A DNA stretch of 33,642 bases from an uncultured Bacilli bacterium (GTDB lineage Bacteria > Bacillota_I > Bacilli_A > RF39 > UBA660). Made by a program: the position numbers and the translations under genes. The notes under the pieces are model-generated. The model made no database searches. It was given only the letters and a program-made list of their open reading frames with translations, and was not told the origin of the DNA. This document shows, in pieces, positions 15,699-23,616 of this stretch; positions within the stretch are counted from its first letter, which is position 1; every line of letters starts with the position of its first letter. The stretch is taken from positions 1 to 33,642 of the forward strand of contig CANPZG010000014.1 of assembly GCA_947588765.1 (NCBI GenBank). Direction: 5' to 3'.

Positions 15699-16886
15699 TT
15701 ATTTATTTTTATTCAAATAATCTACTGATTTATTTAAATATATTGTTGATATTATTAAGAAAAACATTAAAATAGCAACAGCTATTGATAATATATTGAT
15801 ATCATAAAAATAATTATATAATACATATATTAAAATATAACTAATTATTTGCCCTACTGTCATATAAATATTATAGGTAAGGATGTGTTCTTTTTTATAT
15901 TGTATTAACTCTTTAGTTTCTATTGCCGAATATACTGCACTACAAGATTCTGATTCAATTATTGTTCCTAATGTATTCATAAATATATAATATATTAATA
16001 ATGTTATAAAACTTGAATCATATATCACTAATAGTGAAGAACCAAAAATTATAATTGCTAAATAAGGATAGAAATCTTTTTTTAATTGTTTTTTATTTAC
16101 TATCTTTAGTATTTGCAATGATACAATTGAAAGTATCGCAAATAAGGAGTTGTATATACCTAAGTTCATTTCTGTTCCCAACCTTAAAAACAATATTATT
16201 GGCAATAATTCTGTCATCGCTCCCTGTGATGAAATTCTTCTGTAAAACATACATTTATAAATATCATGGATATATTTTTCCGATTTAATTTTTTTAAAAA
16301 ACTTTTTCATTTCTAATTTTTTATTACTTACTGTAAAATCTTTTATTCTAAATGATATAGTTATAATAATTAAGGTTTCAAAAATTAGTAACACAAAAAG
16401 TATATAGTACGAAAAGTTTTGAATTATAAATCCCGAAAAAATAGGAGTTAGAATTGTTGAAATACTGGAAAGAATATTTATATTTGCTATAAAACTACTC
16501 ATAGTATCATTATTGTTGGATCCAATTACTATTAATTCGTATGGTAAAGAGTAACATATTTCCGCTAAAGCTTCTAGAATCTTAAATAAGAAAATGTATT
16601 TAACTATTCTTTCTTTAAATATTAATAATGCTAATATACATAGTATTAATAAAGGGAAACTGGCTTTATATATAATTTTAGCATTTTTTGAATTAATAAA
16701 TTTTAAAATAATATAACATAAAATAAAATCTATTATTACTCCAAATAAAGTATATTTTATAATAAAAATTAAATCATTATTTACTATTTTTAAAATATAG
16801 ATATTGAAAAATAAATTAAAGAAAACTCTTATAAATTTCCTTAAAAATGATATTATAGCTATGTATTTTCTATTTTCTTTTTCCAT
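15699..16886 (-). CDS. MFS transporter A3
   Basis: A 395-residue permease, third member of the paralogue set: IIKYTLFGVIIDFILCYIIL, KERIVKYIFLFKILEALAEICYSLPYEL, ILTPIFSGFIIQNFSYYIL, and a late NTLGTIIESESCSAVYSAIE followed by NIYMTVGQIISYILIYV. The Glu after the helix-4 Pro (LPYE) parallels YYPE of A1. CAGGAG precedes the ATG at 16886, and only 28 bp separate it from the MATE-like gene, so the two are cotranscribed. Substrate unknown. Confidence 0.78.
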   Translation of the reverse strand: MEKENRKYIAIISFLRKFIRVFFNLFFNIYILKIVNNDLIFIIKYTLFGVIIDFILCYIILKFINSKNAKIIYKASFPLLILCILALLIFKERIVKYIFLFKILEALAEICYSLPYELIVIGSNNNDTMSSFIANINILSSISTILTPIFSGFIIQNFSYYILFVLLIFETLIIITISFRIKDFTVSNKKLEMKKFFKKIKSEKYIHDIYKCMFYRRISSQGAMTELLPIILFLRLGTEMNLGIYNSLFAILSIVSLQILKIVNKKQLKKDFYPYLAIIIFGSSLLVIYDSSFITLLIYYIFMNTLGTIIESESCSAVYSAIETKELIQYKKEHILTYNIYMTVGQIISYILIYVLYNYFYDINILSIAVAILMFFLIISTIYLNKSVDYLNKNK

Positions 16887-16914
16887 CCTTATCTCCTGTT
16901 CATATTTATCTAAT

Positions 16915-18081
16915 TTAACAATATATGATTAGTTTATTTTTTACAATTACATATTTAGTAGCAATTAATTGATAAATTACTCCTAATATCAAACCAATAG
17001 AAGTACAAAAAGGAGATGGAATCATAGTACATAATATTCTTATACTATTAGAAATTTCTTTTATAATGACGGCTTTTATTGCAGAATACTCTAACTGAAT
17101 ATACGTTAAATTTGTTATGTAAATTGGATACATATACATAGATGTTATCTCTATTAACCATATAATAAGTGTAGCTTCTATATTTGGTACATAAAAAGAA
17201 TACAAAATTAACCCCATTAATAAAGAAGATGTTACTAAAATATAAATAAGTTTTCGACTATTTTTTAAATGTTCTTTTAAAGAGAAAGTCTTTTTAGTAA
17301 TATCAATTTGAGCAATAGTTTTGATAGCACAAGCAACATCCCATTGAGTATCTGTAATCAAAGTAGCAAAAGACACAGCTAAAATATACTTCTCACCATA
17401 ATTAAAAGCATGTTTAAATCCAAATAGATAAATAATTAACATACTTATTTCTTCAACTAATTCTACTGAATCATATTTAATCCAATTTTTTAAATTTATA
17501 GTTAAATTAGTAATTTTAATATTTTTAAATAGTAAATAAATTATATATAATCCTGTTATTGATAAAGAAACTAAAGAAATTAATATTTGATTATTAGATA
17601 AAATTCCCATTATTACCAAAGATATAAAATTAATAATATTAAAAGTAAAACTATATTTATTGGCTATCTTATTGTTATCTTCATAATATAATTTTACTAA
17701 TATAAGATTTAATATTAATTGCCAAAATGTTTGAACTAAAGCATATATAGCAAAAACTTTATATATCTTAATATCCATATTCATAAATAATATGTAATTA
17801 TCAATATTTAGGCCAATAAAACCTAATACTATTAGACCAATAATAGTTCCAAATAAAAAGCCTGAAAAAATGTTATTTTTATTATTATCTTTAATAGCAC
17901 TGACATTGGCTCCTGTTCCAAAAATACTTTGAACTGACCTTACAACAAATTGAATCGGGTACATTAAAGAAAAAACATTAATTAAATTTTTATCAACTAA
18001 AATTCCTAATAAAAACCAACTTATAATAGGCGTTACAGATGTTATAAAAGTATCAAAACTAATTCGTAATAATCTCTTCAT
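16915..18081 (-). CDS. MATE/MOP-superfamily-like membrane protein
   Basis: A polytopic membrane protein of 388 residues, first gene of the transporter cluster. The N-terminus resembles MATE proteins: FDTFITSVTPIISWFLLGILVDKNLINVFSLMYPIQFVVRSVQSIFGTGANVSAI, where the last part corresponds to the MATE GTGAN/GxG turn. The C-terminal half is more divergent, with a charged IKTIAQIDITKKTFSLKEH loop. It is shorter than the typical 440-460 residues. An upstream start at 18117 would read through the 29-bp dyad; GGAGAAAATATT selects the ATG at 18081. Substrate unknown. Confidence 0.72.
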   Translation of the reverse strand: MKRLLRISFDTFITSVTPIISWFLLGILVDKNLINVFSLMYPIQFVVRSVQSIFGTGANVSAIKDNNKNNIFSGFLFGTIIGLIVLGFIGLNIDNYILFMNMDIKIYKVFAIYALVQTFWQLILNLILVKLYYEDNNKIANKYSFTFNIINFISLVIMGILSNNQILISLVSLSITGLYIIYLLFKNIKITNLTINLKNWIKYDSVELVEEISMLIIYLFGFKHAFNYGEKYILAVSFATLITDTQWDVACAIKTIAQIDITKKTFSLKEHLKNSRKLIYILVTSSLLMGLILYSFYVPNIEATLIIWLIEITSMYMYPIYITNLTYIQLEYSAIKAVIIKEISNSIRILCTMIPSPFCTSIGLILGVIYQLIATKYVIVKNKLIIYC

Positions 18082-18105
18082 AATATTTTCTCCTTCAATC
18101 TTTAT

Positions 18106-18134
18106 GGTAGTGTGCATAGTTTATACACAAACTA
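18106..18134 (-). promoter_or_regulatory. 29-bp dyad motif, copy 1 (operator or leader element)
   Basis: On the minus strand it contains TAGTTT-GTGTAT-AAACTA, a 6-bp inverted repeat, followed by TGCACACTACC. It ends 24 bases before the ATG of the MATE-like gene. The copy at 33567-33595 is identical at 28 of 29 positions and ends 22 bases before its gene. The AGTTTG/CAAACT-like arms recall MarR-family operators, but the regulator is unknown. Confidence 0.65.
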
Positions 18135-18333
18135 TTAAATCTTTTGTTTTCCATTCTAATTTGGGAATTATTATCAAATTTTAAGGTAATAAAATTAGGT
18201 TTAGGTATTCTTTTTTCTTCATTTACTTCACCTTATATAAAATTATATCATATACATGTTTAATTTGTTTATTCTTTTAAAACTCATGATTGACCCCGTA
18301 TCTTGCTTAAATTCGCCTATTTGTTACATTCTT

Positions 18334-18540
18334 TCATCGTGTTTTTTGTTTTAAATATGTTTTAAGTTCTGATACTTCTTCATTACTTAATTTCATATCT
18401 GATTCAAAAACTCCATATTTATTCATAAATGAATTTCTCCACATAAAATATTTCTTTCAATGTCTTCTTCAATAGCAACTATGCTCATTTCAATCAATCT
18501 CTCCTCCCTTATCCAATCGTAAAATTCGATTAGTACTCAT
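18334..18540 (-). pseudogene. Degenerate small coding region
   Basis: Three short minus-strand frames follow one another: 18490-18540 (MSTNRILRLDKGGEID), 18423-18488 (MSIVAIEEDIERN...) and 18334-18444 (MWRNSFMNKYGVFESDMKL, then SNEEVSELKTYLKQ). Each looks like protein, and together they read like one small protein broken by a stop and a frameshift. Another protein-like stretch without a start (HCFTRPNDLDIKNLPYH) lies just upstream, near 18585-18655. I do not recognise the family. The stretch 18135-18333 shows nothing more than a possible 13-codon ORF near 18182-18223 with an AAGGTG site. Confidence 0.4.
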
Positions 18541-18669
18541 AAAAAATACCTTTTGGCCTTTTTTTACATCTTAGCAAGTCACAAATTATTCCTTAAATGA
18601 TAAGGTAAATTTTTTATATCTAAATCGTTTGGACGAGTAAAACAATGACTATATCATCCTCCATCCCTA

Positions 18670-19056
18670 CTAAAATAAGGTAATATCTTCATTTATTATT
18701 ATTTTTATATCTTTATTTTGAATATAAAAATCCAAATTAAAAATTTTTTCATCTATTCTTGTAAGGAAGCATTCACATTTTTCAATTATTGGCATATCCC
18801 ATTCTTTTTTATTTTTATTGTAAAAACTAATAATTATGTAATCATTTATATTTGTTTTTTTATTTATTTTCGTATCTAAAAACATTGATTTAGAAAAAAT
18901 AAACTCTAAACCAATTATTTTAATAACATCATTGGTATGAAATGTAATGTAAGGCGCAATACCATGTCTTTTTTTCCCTTTATAAGAAGTATTAAATTCT
19001 CCCCATGTAATTTTAATATTGTAATCATTATAACGTATTTTATTTATTTCAATCAT
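18670..19056 (-). CDS. Hypothetical protein, 128 residues
   Basis: Not recognised. It is a soluble, Ile/Asn/Lys-rich protein probably made mostly of beta strands (YNIKITWGEF, then GIAPYITFHTNDVIKIIGLEF), without cysteine motifs, signal or membrane segment. TTGGAG precedes the ATG with good spacing. It starts 23 bp after the HAD gene at 19080 and is probably in one operon with it. Confidence 0.6.
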   Translation of the reverse strand: MIEINKIRYNDYNIKITWGEFNTSYKGKKRHGIAPYITFHTNDVIKIIGLEFIFSKSMFLDTKINKKTNINDYIIISFYNKNKKEWDMPIIEKCECFLTRIDEKIFNLDFYIQNKDIKIIINEDITLF

Positions 19057-19079
19057 TATTTTTCTCCAAAATTTTAATC

Positions 19080-19628
19080 TTATAATAACATTTTTATTTT
19101 TATTTCATTTTCCAAATTGGTATTTTTATTAACTAAAATGGTTTGAATACCTAATTCAATTGCACTTTCTATATTAATTTTATTATCATCTATAAATAAC
19201 AATTCTTCAGGCTTTATTTTATATTTATTTAAAATGAAATTATAAAAATTATTATTTGGTTTTATTTTATGAATTTCAGAAGAAATTATAATATCATCTA
19301 AAAACTTTTGATTAAAATTTTTTTTAATATAATCTCTAATATAAGAAATATGGTTAGTAGCTATTATTTGTTTAATAGTTGGATAACTAGCTTTTACTTT
19401 ATCAAATAAATATTTGTCTTTAATTTGATATAACTTATTTATTAAATCTTTAGTTGTTTTTATTATAATTGAATCTTCTTCTATTATTTTTTTTGCTATA
19501 TTTAAATAATCAAAATCACTATAATTATCTCCAAAAATGTTTTCAAATTTAGATTCTAAATCAGATAATTCAATATCTTTTTCATTTACTAGAACACCAA
19601 CAAAATCATAAGCAATAATTTTAATCAT
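19080..19628 (-). CDS. HAD-superfamily hydrolase, subfamily IA-like
   Basis: A haloacid-dehalogenase-like hydrolase of 182 residues. Motif I reads AYDFVGVLV, so the second Asp of DxD is Val, as in the DFGGVL variants of this family. The middle has YLFDKVKASYPTIKQIIATN (motif II region, with T and N), then HKIKPN (motif III Lys) and LLFIDDNKINIESA (motif IV acids). The frame opens at 19700, but the extra 24 residues lack family character, and TAGGTG with 8-bp spacing selects the ATG at 19628. Losing the acid/base Asp may weaken phosphatase activity. Substrate unknown. Confidence 0.78.
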   Translation of the reverse strand: MIKIIAYDFVGVLVNEKDIELSDLESKFENIFGDNYSDFDYLNIAKKIIEEDSIIIKTTKDLINKLYQIKDKYLFDKVKASYPTIKQIIATNHISYIRDYIKKNFNQKFLDDIIISSEIHKIKPNNNFYNFILNKYKIKPEELLFIDDNKINIESAIELGIQTILVNKNTNLENEIKIKMLL

Positions 19629-19712
19629 AATGAAACACCTACAATTATAGTAACATTTATGTAATATTATTTCAATTAAAAAAATATCTAAGGAAACCAA
19701 TTTTCTAAGATA

Positions 19713-19883
19713 CTAAATTAATAAATTTTTTAAAATTTCGTAAATTACATTTACTACTATCGAATTCCAAGCTTGTTTATATAAAGATGTTTCGCAATAT
19801 ACTTCTTTTGCTAAATAATAATCTTCATCATCAAAACTCATTAATCTCCAACATTCAATTGACATTAATTTTCTTATTCTCAT
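19713..19883 (-). CDS. Small hypothetical protein, 56 residues
   Basis: A short ORF with GGAG six bases before the ATG at 19883 and an intact frame ending in TAG. The sequence is protein-like, with SIECWRLMSFDDEDYYLAKEVY and an amphipathic C-terminal part. It lies directly after the frameshifted membrane protein at 19896-20121, possibly as its operon partner. Not recognised. Confidence 0.45.
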   Translation of the reverse strand: MRIRKLMSIECWRLMSFDDEDYYLAKEVYCETSLYKQAWNSIVVNVIYEILKNLLI

Positions 19884-19895
19884 AAATTCTCCAAT

Positions 19896-20121
19896 CTATA
19901 CTTCAACAACTATTTTACAATTATCTGTTGTTCCAATTGTAGCATTTAAATTTAATACAGCATTATTTCCTAGTTGAGCTTGAAAATAGGTATATGCATG
20001 CACCAACAACTAAAACTATTAATGCTATTGCCATTATTAAATATATTATTCCTTTTCTTTTGTTTTTTCTTTCATAATACAACTCTACTTTTTTATCATA
20101 AATTCTTATTTTTCCTTGATA
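19896..20121 (-). pseudogene. Frameshifted single-TM small protein
   Basis: One frame runs from just after a TGA at 20122-20124 through KVELYYERKNKRKGII and a hydrophobic helix (YLIMAIALIVLVVGACIYLF), then stops at 19963. Removing one T from the T4 run (complement of 19983-19986) joins it to QAQLGNNAVLNLNATIGTTDNCKIVVEV, ending at TAG 19896. The joined product would be a 75-residue, signal-anchor-type protein with an extracellular domain. No clear ATG is present in frame. It is either a pseudogene or length-switched at the T4 run; I favour decay. Confidence 0.5.
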
Positions 20122-20155
20122 TCATTATATATATATATATATATATTCTATCAAG
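20115..20155. repeat. (TA)n tract inside a hairpin
   Basis: Twenty-one bases of alternating T and A (20126-20146) lie between CTTGATA (20115-20121) and TATCAAG (20149-20155). The whole forms an AT-only hairpin, followed on the plus strand by TGG-C-T7. It sits at the head of the frameshifted small gene and could vary in length by slippage. Confidence 0.65.
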
Positions 20156-20191
20156 TGGCTTTTTTTATTTAACAAATGTTTTGCTATATGA

Positions 20192-20219
20192 AAAGAAAAA
20201 GTATTGCTGCTTTTTCTTT
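20192..20219 (-). terminator. Terminator of the 312-residue gene
   Basis: AAAGAAAAAG (20192-20201) is the exact reverse complement of 20210-20219, with an 8-base loop. It begins seven bases after the stop of the 20226-21164 gene and has a T-rich end on the minus strand. Confidence 0.6.
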
Positions 20220-20225
20220 AAATGA

Positions 20226-21164
20226 TTATTTTTTTCTAACTCTTTTATTTTCTTCTTCGGTTTCTAAAGCCTCAACATATTTTTCGATGCTTCCATATTT
20301 AGCTAGTTCTTGACTAAAATTATGCTTTATATCTTCGATAATCATATCTTTTTGTTCTTCAATAGTATAATTGTTAGCACTTCCAATTGATTCAACTATT
20401 TCAATATCATCAAAACTTTCCGTATATCGCCAAGAGATACTACCACCATCAAGAGGATAACTAAACACATCACGAGGAATTTCTTCTAAGGGATTTTCTT
20501 TATTTATTTTTATTTCTTCAGCATTAGCAATAGTTTCAATTACTTCTTCTGGTGTTTCACAATTTTCTTGAATATCTACTATCCAATTAGTTAAATATTC
20601 CAATATAATTTTTTCTTGTTCCTTTTTATCTTTTTCCGCTAAAGGGCCTTCAATATTTAATATTTTAAATTTTTTTCTTTTTAAAAGTAAATCTACCATA
20701 CTAGTATTACCCATTTCATCATAAATTACTAAAGTTATAATTGGTCTCGTATCTCCCCGGAATGATTTATAATTTATTAAATAGGCATTTAAACCATTCG
20801 GATGTTTATTAAATTTTTCTTGTTCTATATCAGTCATTGGTACAATATTATCATTTAATAAATCACGTAATAATTCTTCGCTATGATTATAATTTAAAGA
20901 TAATTGAAACATAACATAAACATTTTTACCAAAGGATAATAAAGTTTTTTTTAAACTAACAGTTTCTTTTTCTTCATCATTATAACTTGTAACACTTATA
21001 TTTACCCCATTGGTGGTATCTAATTTTTTACCATCTAAAGCCAGATTTTTAAAAAACTTTAAAATTACCCCTAGAAGCATTCCTGTACTTAACGTTACAG
21101 ATGTTGCATAAATAGCAAAGCAATGTAATATAATTTTTGAAATCAATAAAACATAATAATTCAT
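20226..21164 (-). CDS. Hypothetical membrane-anchored protein
   Basis: A 312-residue protein that I do not recognise. One long hydrophobic N-terminal segment (about residues 4-37) is followed by a soluble acidic region. That region contains strand-rich parts (SVTSYNDEEKETVSLKK, then LITLVIYDEMGNTSMVDLLLK-like) and a Glu/Lys-rich helical C-terminus. The topology suggests a membrane anchor with a cytoplasmic or surface domain. GAGGTAAGGAT precedes the ATG. It follows the 21249-22439 gene, but a terminator-like hairpin lies between them. Confidence 0.6.
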   Translation of the reverse strand: MNYYVLLISKIILHCFAIYATSVTLSTGMLLGVILKFFKNLALDGKKLDTTNGVNISVTSYNDEEKETVSLKKTLLSFGKNVYVMFQLSLNYNHSEELLRDLLNDNIVPMTDIEQEKFNKHPNGLNAYLINYKSFRGDTRPIITLVIYDEMGNTSMVDLLLKRKKFKILNIEGPLAEKDKKEQEKIILEYLTNWIVDIQENCETPEEVIETIANAEEIKINKENPLEEIPRDVFSYPLDGGSISWRYTESFDDIEIVESIGSANNYTIEEQKDMIIEDIKHNFSQELAKYGSIEKYVEALETEEENKRVRKK

Positions 21165-21218
21165 ATCCTTACCTCATCAAAAATTTATACTAACATAACT
21201 CGAAAAATATTGCAATAA

Positions 21219-21250
21219 AAAAGTAACAATACTTAATACTTATTACTTTT
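21219..21250 (-). terminator. Terminator of the 396-residue gene
   Basis: AAAAGTAA (21219-21226) pairs with TTACTTTT (21243-21250), which overlaps the stop codon. On the minus strand the 3' arm runs into a T-run. Confidence 0.6.
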
Positions 21251-22439
21251 ATTTTTTTATTAATTTTTTTACATTATCTTTTTTCTTCATATTATCTATA
21301 GTTATTGATGAAGCTAAACCAATAGCTTTCACTAATTCACCATAAATATATTTCTTTTCTACAGCAGTAATTTTACCTCTATTACCATTATAATTTATTA
21401 GTACATTATCAGTTAAATCGTACCGTAAATCTACTTTTTCAGGACAATTATTCCCAAAATAATGTAAAAGAACTATTTCCCCATCATTACCAAAATAATG
21501 AGTAACTGTATGCCAATATTCTTTATTAAAACAATAACCTAAATAATATCTAAATCCTGTGGTATCTCTATCAAAACTTACAGTACTATAACTAGTTAAG
21601 TCATTAAAACATCGAACATTAGCTATTTGTAAATAACAACGATTTTTTCTTTCTTGATACATTCTATCATCATATGTAAACCCACTTATATTTATTTTTT
21701 TTAGATAATTATTTGCGGCTTCTAAATCAATTCTTTCATTTAGAAAAGGATTTACTGTTTTATCAAATTCATCAAGCATCTTCCTAAATTCTTTACCCAA
21801 AAATCTTCTTTTTTCTCTTTGTAATGTTTGAAAAAATAAATCCTTATTATTTTTATCGCCTTCCATCCATTCATAAGTAGAAATAGTAGGATTTATTTTT
21901 TTTATTATTTCGAAATTAATAGTAGTCATTAATTCATCAAATCTTTGAACTTCAGTCTCTTTTAATCCTTGTTTTCTAGCAAGATAATCTTTCATTTCCA
22001 AAATAAATATTACTAATCCTTCTTTAGTATCAATATGATATACTTCAATATATTTATTTTCATTATTTCTTCTTAACATATTTTTTCTAGCTTTAAAATA
22101 TTTTGCTTTTTCTTCTCTAAGTTCTAATTTTGAATGTGAAATTTCTTCACATTCTTTTTTATATCTATCATCAACAACAAATTCTCTTGGTTTATAATCA
22201 ATGCATCCCCCATCAATTCTTATGTTATAGGGATTATTAGGATATTTTTGATAAATGGTATTAACAACTTCAAAAGGAATTTTTCCTCTTATTATGGCAT
22301 AACCATTTCCTCCATAATAAATAGCCAAATTTTCCCAATAATGCACTGGTACATCATAATCTGTAGAAATTCTTGTAGTTGTTAAAGGATTGTTTATTCC
22401 AAGAACTCTCAAAACTTCCTTACATTCAAATTGGTACAT
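21249..22439 (-). CDS. Hypothetical protein, 396 residues
   Basis: A large soluble protein that I do not recognise. It has no signal or membrane helix. The N-terminal part contains VPVHYWENLAIYYGGNGYAIIRGKIPFEVV, the middle is a Lys/Glu/Arg-rich helical region (ELREEKAKYFKARKNMLRR), and the C-terminal part has aromatic strands with repeated HYFGN (THYFGNDGEIVLLHYFGNN). AAAGGGTGG sets the ATG at 22439 rather than the GTG at 22448. It is followed by its own terminator and preceded by trxA on the same strand. Confidence 0.6.
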   Translation of the reverse strand: MYQFECKEVLRVLGINNPLTTTRISTDYDVPVHYWENLAIYYGGNGYAIIRGKIPFEVVNTIYQKYPNNPYNIRIDGGCIDYKPREFVVDDRYKKECEEISHSKLELREEKAKYFKARKNMLRRNNENKYIEVYHIDTKEGLVIFILEMKDYLARKQGLKETEVQRFDELMTTINFEIIKKINPTISTYEWMEGDKNNKDLFFQTLQREKRRFLGKEFRKMLDEFDKTVNPFLNERIDLEAANNYLKKINISGFTYDDRMYQERKNRCYLQIANVRCFNDLTSYSTVSFDRDTTGFRYYLGYCFNKEYWHTVTHYFGNDGEIVLLHYFGNNCPEKVDLRYDLTDNVLINYNGNRGKITAVEKKYIYGELVKAIGLASSITIDNMKKKDNVKKLIKK

Positions 22440-22510
22440 TAAAACCACCCTTTCGTTTATTTATTATAACATATATATTTTTATTGGCAACATTTTTCAT
22501 AAAAAAATGG

Positions 22511-22807
22511 CTAAATATTATTAACCATTTCTTTAATTTCTTCTAAAGTTCTAAAACCAATTTCTTTTTTGATTTCTTTTCCATCTTTAAAGATTATCAT
22601 TGTGGGAATACTCATAATGCCATATTCTTTCGCTGTTGCTTCATGTTCATCCACATTAACCTTAACAATCGGAATGAAATCAATTTTTTCTAAGATAGGT
22701 GCTAACATTTTACAAGGTCCACACCAATCAGCATAAAAATCTACTAAACATAAATCATTACCAACTATATCTAATAAATTTTCATCTTTTTCTAAATGTT
22801 TAACCAT
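22511..22807 (-). CDS. trxA: Thioredoxin
   Basis: A 98-residue thioredoxin that reduces protein disulfides in the cytosol. The active site DWCGPCK is at residues 27-33, the buried Asp is in VDFYADW, and the cis-proline loop is SIPTMIIF. It is slightly shorter than the usual 104-108 residues. A very strong AAAGGAGGG precedes the ATG and overlaps the end of cvpA, so the two are in one operon. In Bacillus the same neighbours are separated by polX and mutS2, which are missing here. Confidence 0.96.
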   Translation of the reverse strand: MVKHLEKDENLLDIVGNDLCLVDFYADWCGPCKMLAPILEKIDFIPIVKVNVDEHEATAKEYGIMSIPTMIIFKDGKEIKKEIGFRTLEEIKEMVNNI

Positions 22808-22818
22808 TATACCCTCCT

Positions 22819-23514
22819 TTAAGAAAATGTAACATTTTCAATATCTAATTTTCCAGCTTCGCCTAACTCTTCTACTTTTTCCGCTGTTATAATATTATAA
22901 TGAATTAAAGTTGATAATACCTGAATATTTAATTCTTTACGATTTTCATTATCCTTAAATTCATTAGCTAGTTTATTAATATTATCTAAGGCAATTGTTG
23001 TCTTATTCATCACTTGACTCATTAAAGGCATTCTTTCTAGAACAATAACTCCGGATTTACTTTCTTCTACATAATTAGTTGTTGCCGAAATATGAAATAA
23101 TACAAAGACAATAATAAAGGCAAAAGCTAAGCCTTCAATTGCTCCTACAATAAGTCCTAAAATCTTTGATGGGATAGCCATAACAATTGTTAATTTTAAT
23201 AATTTTTCAATTAATCCTGATAAAGATATAAAAATATTTAAAATACAATATAAGACCACATAAATAACGACAAATGAAACTAATTCATACATTAGAATAC
23301 TCATCGCTGGTACACCTCTAAATACACCACCAAAATCAAAGAATGGTAAGAAGCCCATTAAAAAGTTGGCAAGATATCCTTTTAAAGAATATGCAATAAT
23401 GGCAACACATACCGCACCAATCAATTGAACTAAACTTCTTATAACTCCTTTTCTAAACCCAAGTATTCCCCCAAAAACAACAAATGCAATGATTAAAATA
23501 TCAACAAAATTCAC
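22819..23514 (-). CDS. cvpA: CvpA-family membrane protein
   Basis: A 231-residue protein with four N-terminal membrane segments and a C-terminal cytoplasmic tail, matching the CvpA/YshB family (named from colicin V production; cellular role uncertain). The opening VDILIIAFVVFGGILGFRKGVIRSLVQLIGAV is diagnostic. The start is GTG, behind GGAAGGGAA; no ATG is in frame. It is divergent from rnhC, as in Bacillus. Confidence 0.92.
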   Translation of the reverse strand: MNFVDILIIAFVVFGGILGFRKGVIRSLVQLIGAVCVAIIAYSLKGYLANFLMGFLPFFDFGGVFRGVPAMSILMYELVSFVVIYVVLYCILNIFISLSGLIEKLLKLTIVMAIPSKILGLIVGAIEGLAFAFIIVFVLFHISATTNYVEESKSGVIVLERMPLMSQVMNKTTIALDNINKLANEFKDNENRKELNIQVLSTLIHYNIITAEKVEELGEAGKLDIENVTFS

Positions 23515-23582
23515 TATACATTCCCTTCCTTCTTTATTCTTATTTTAATTATATAATAAATATGATGAAAAATAAAGTCATT

Positions 23583-23593
23583 TATGCTAAAAT
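23583..23593 (+). promoter_or_regulatory. Extended -10 promoter of rnhC
   Basis: TATGCTAAAAT, 24 bases before the ATG at 23617 and 9 bases before AGAGGTG. No clear -35 box, as is usual for extended -10 promoters. Confidence 0.65.
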
Positions 23594-23616
23594 TATTTTA
23601 AGAGGTGTTAAAAACG

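Noticed and set aside
19974..20225. Plus-strand hydrophobic 83-codon frame crossing the TA tract
   Set aside because: It is antisense to the small TM protein and translates the TA repeat as Tyr-Ile repeats; there is no ribosome-binding site.
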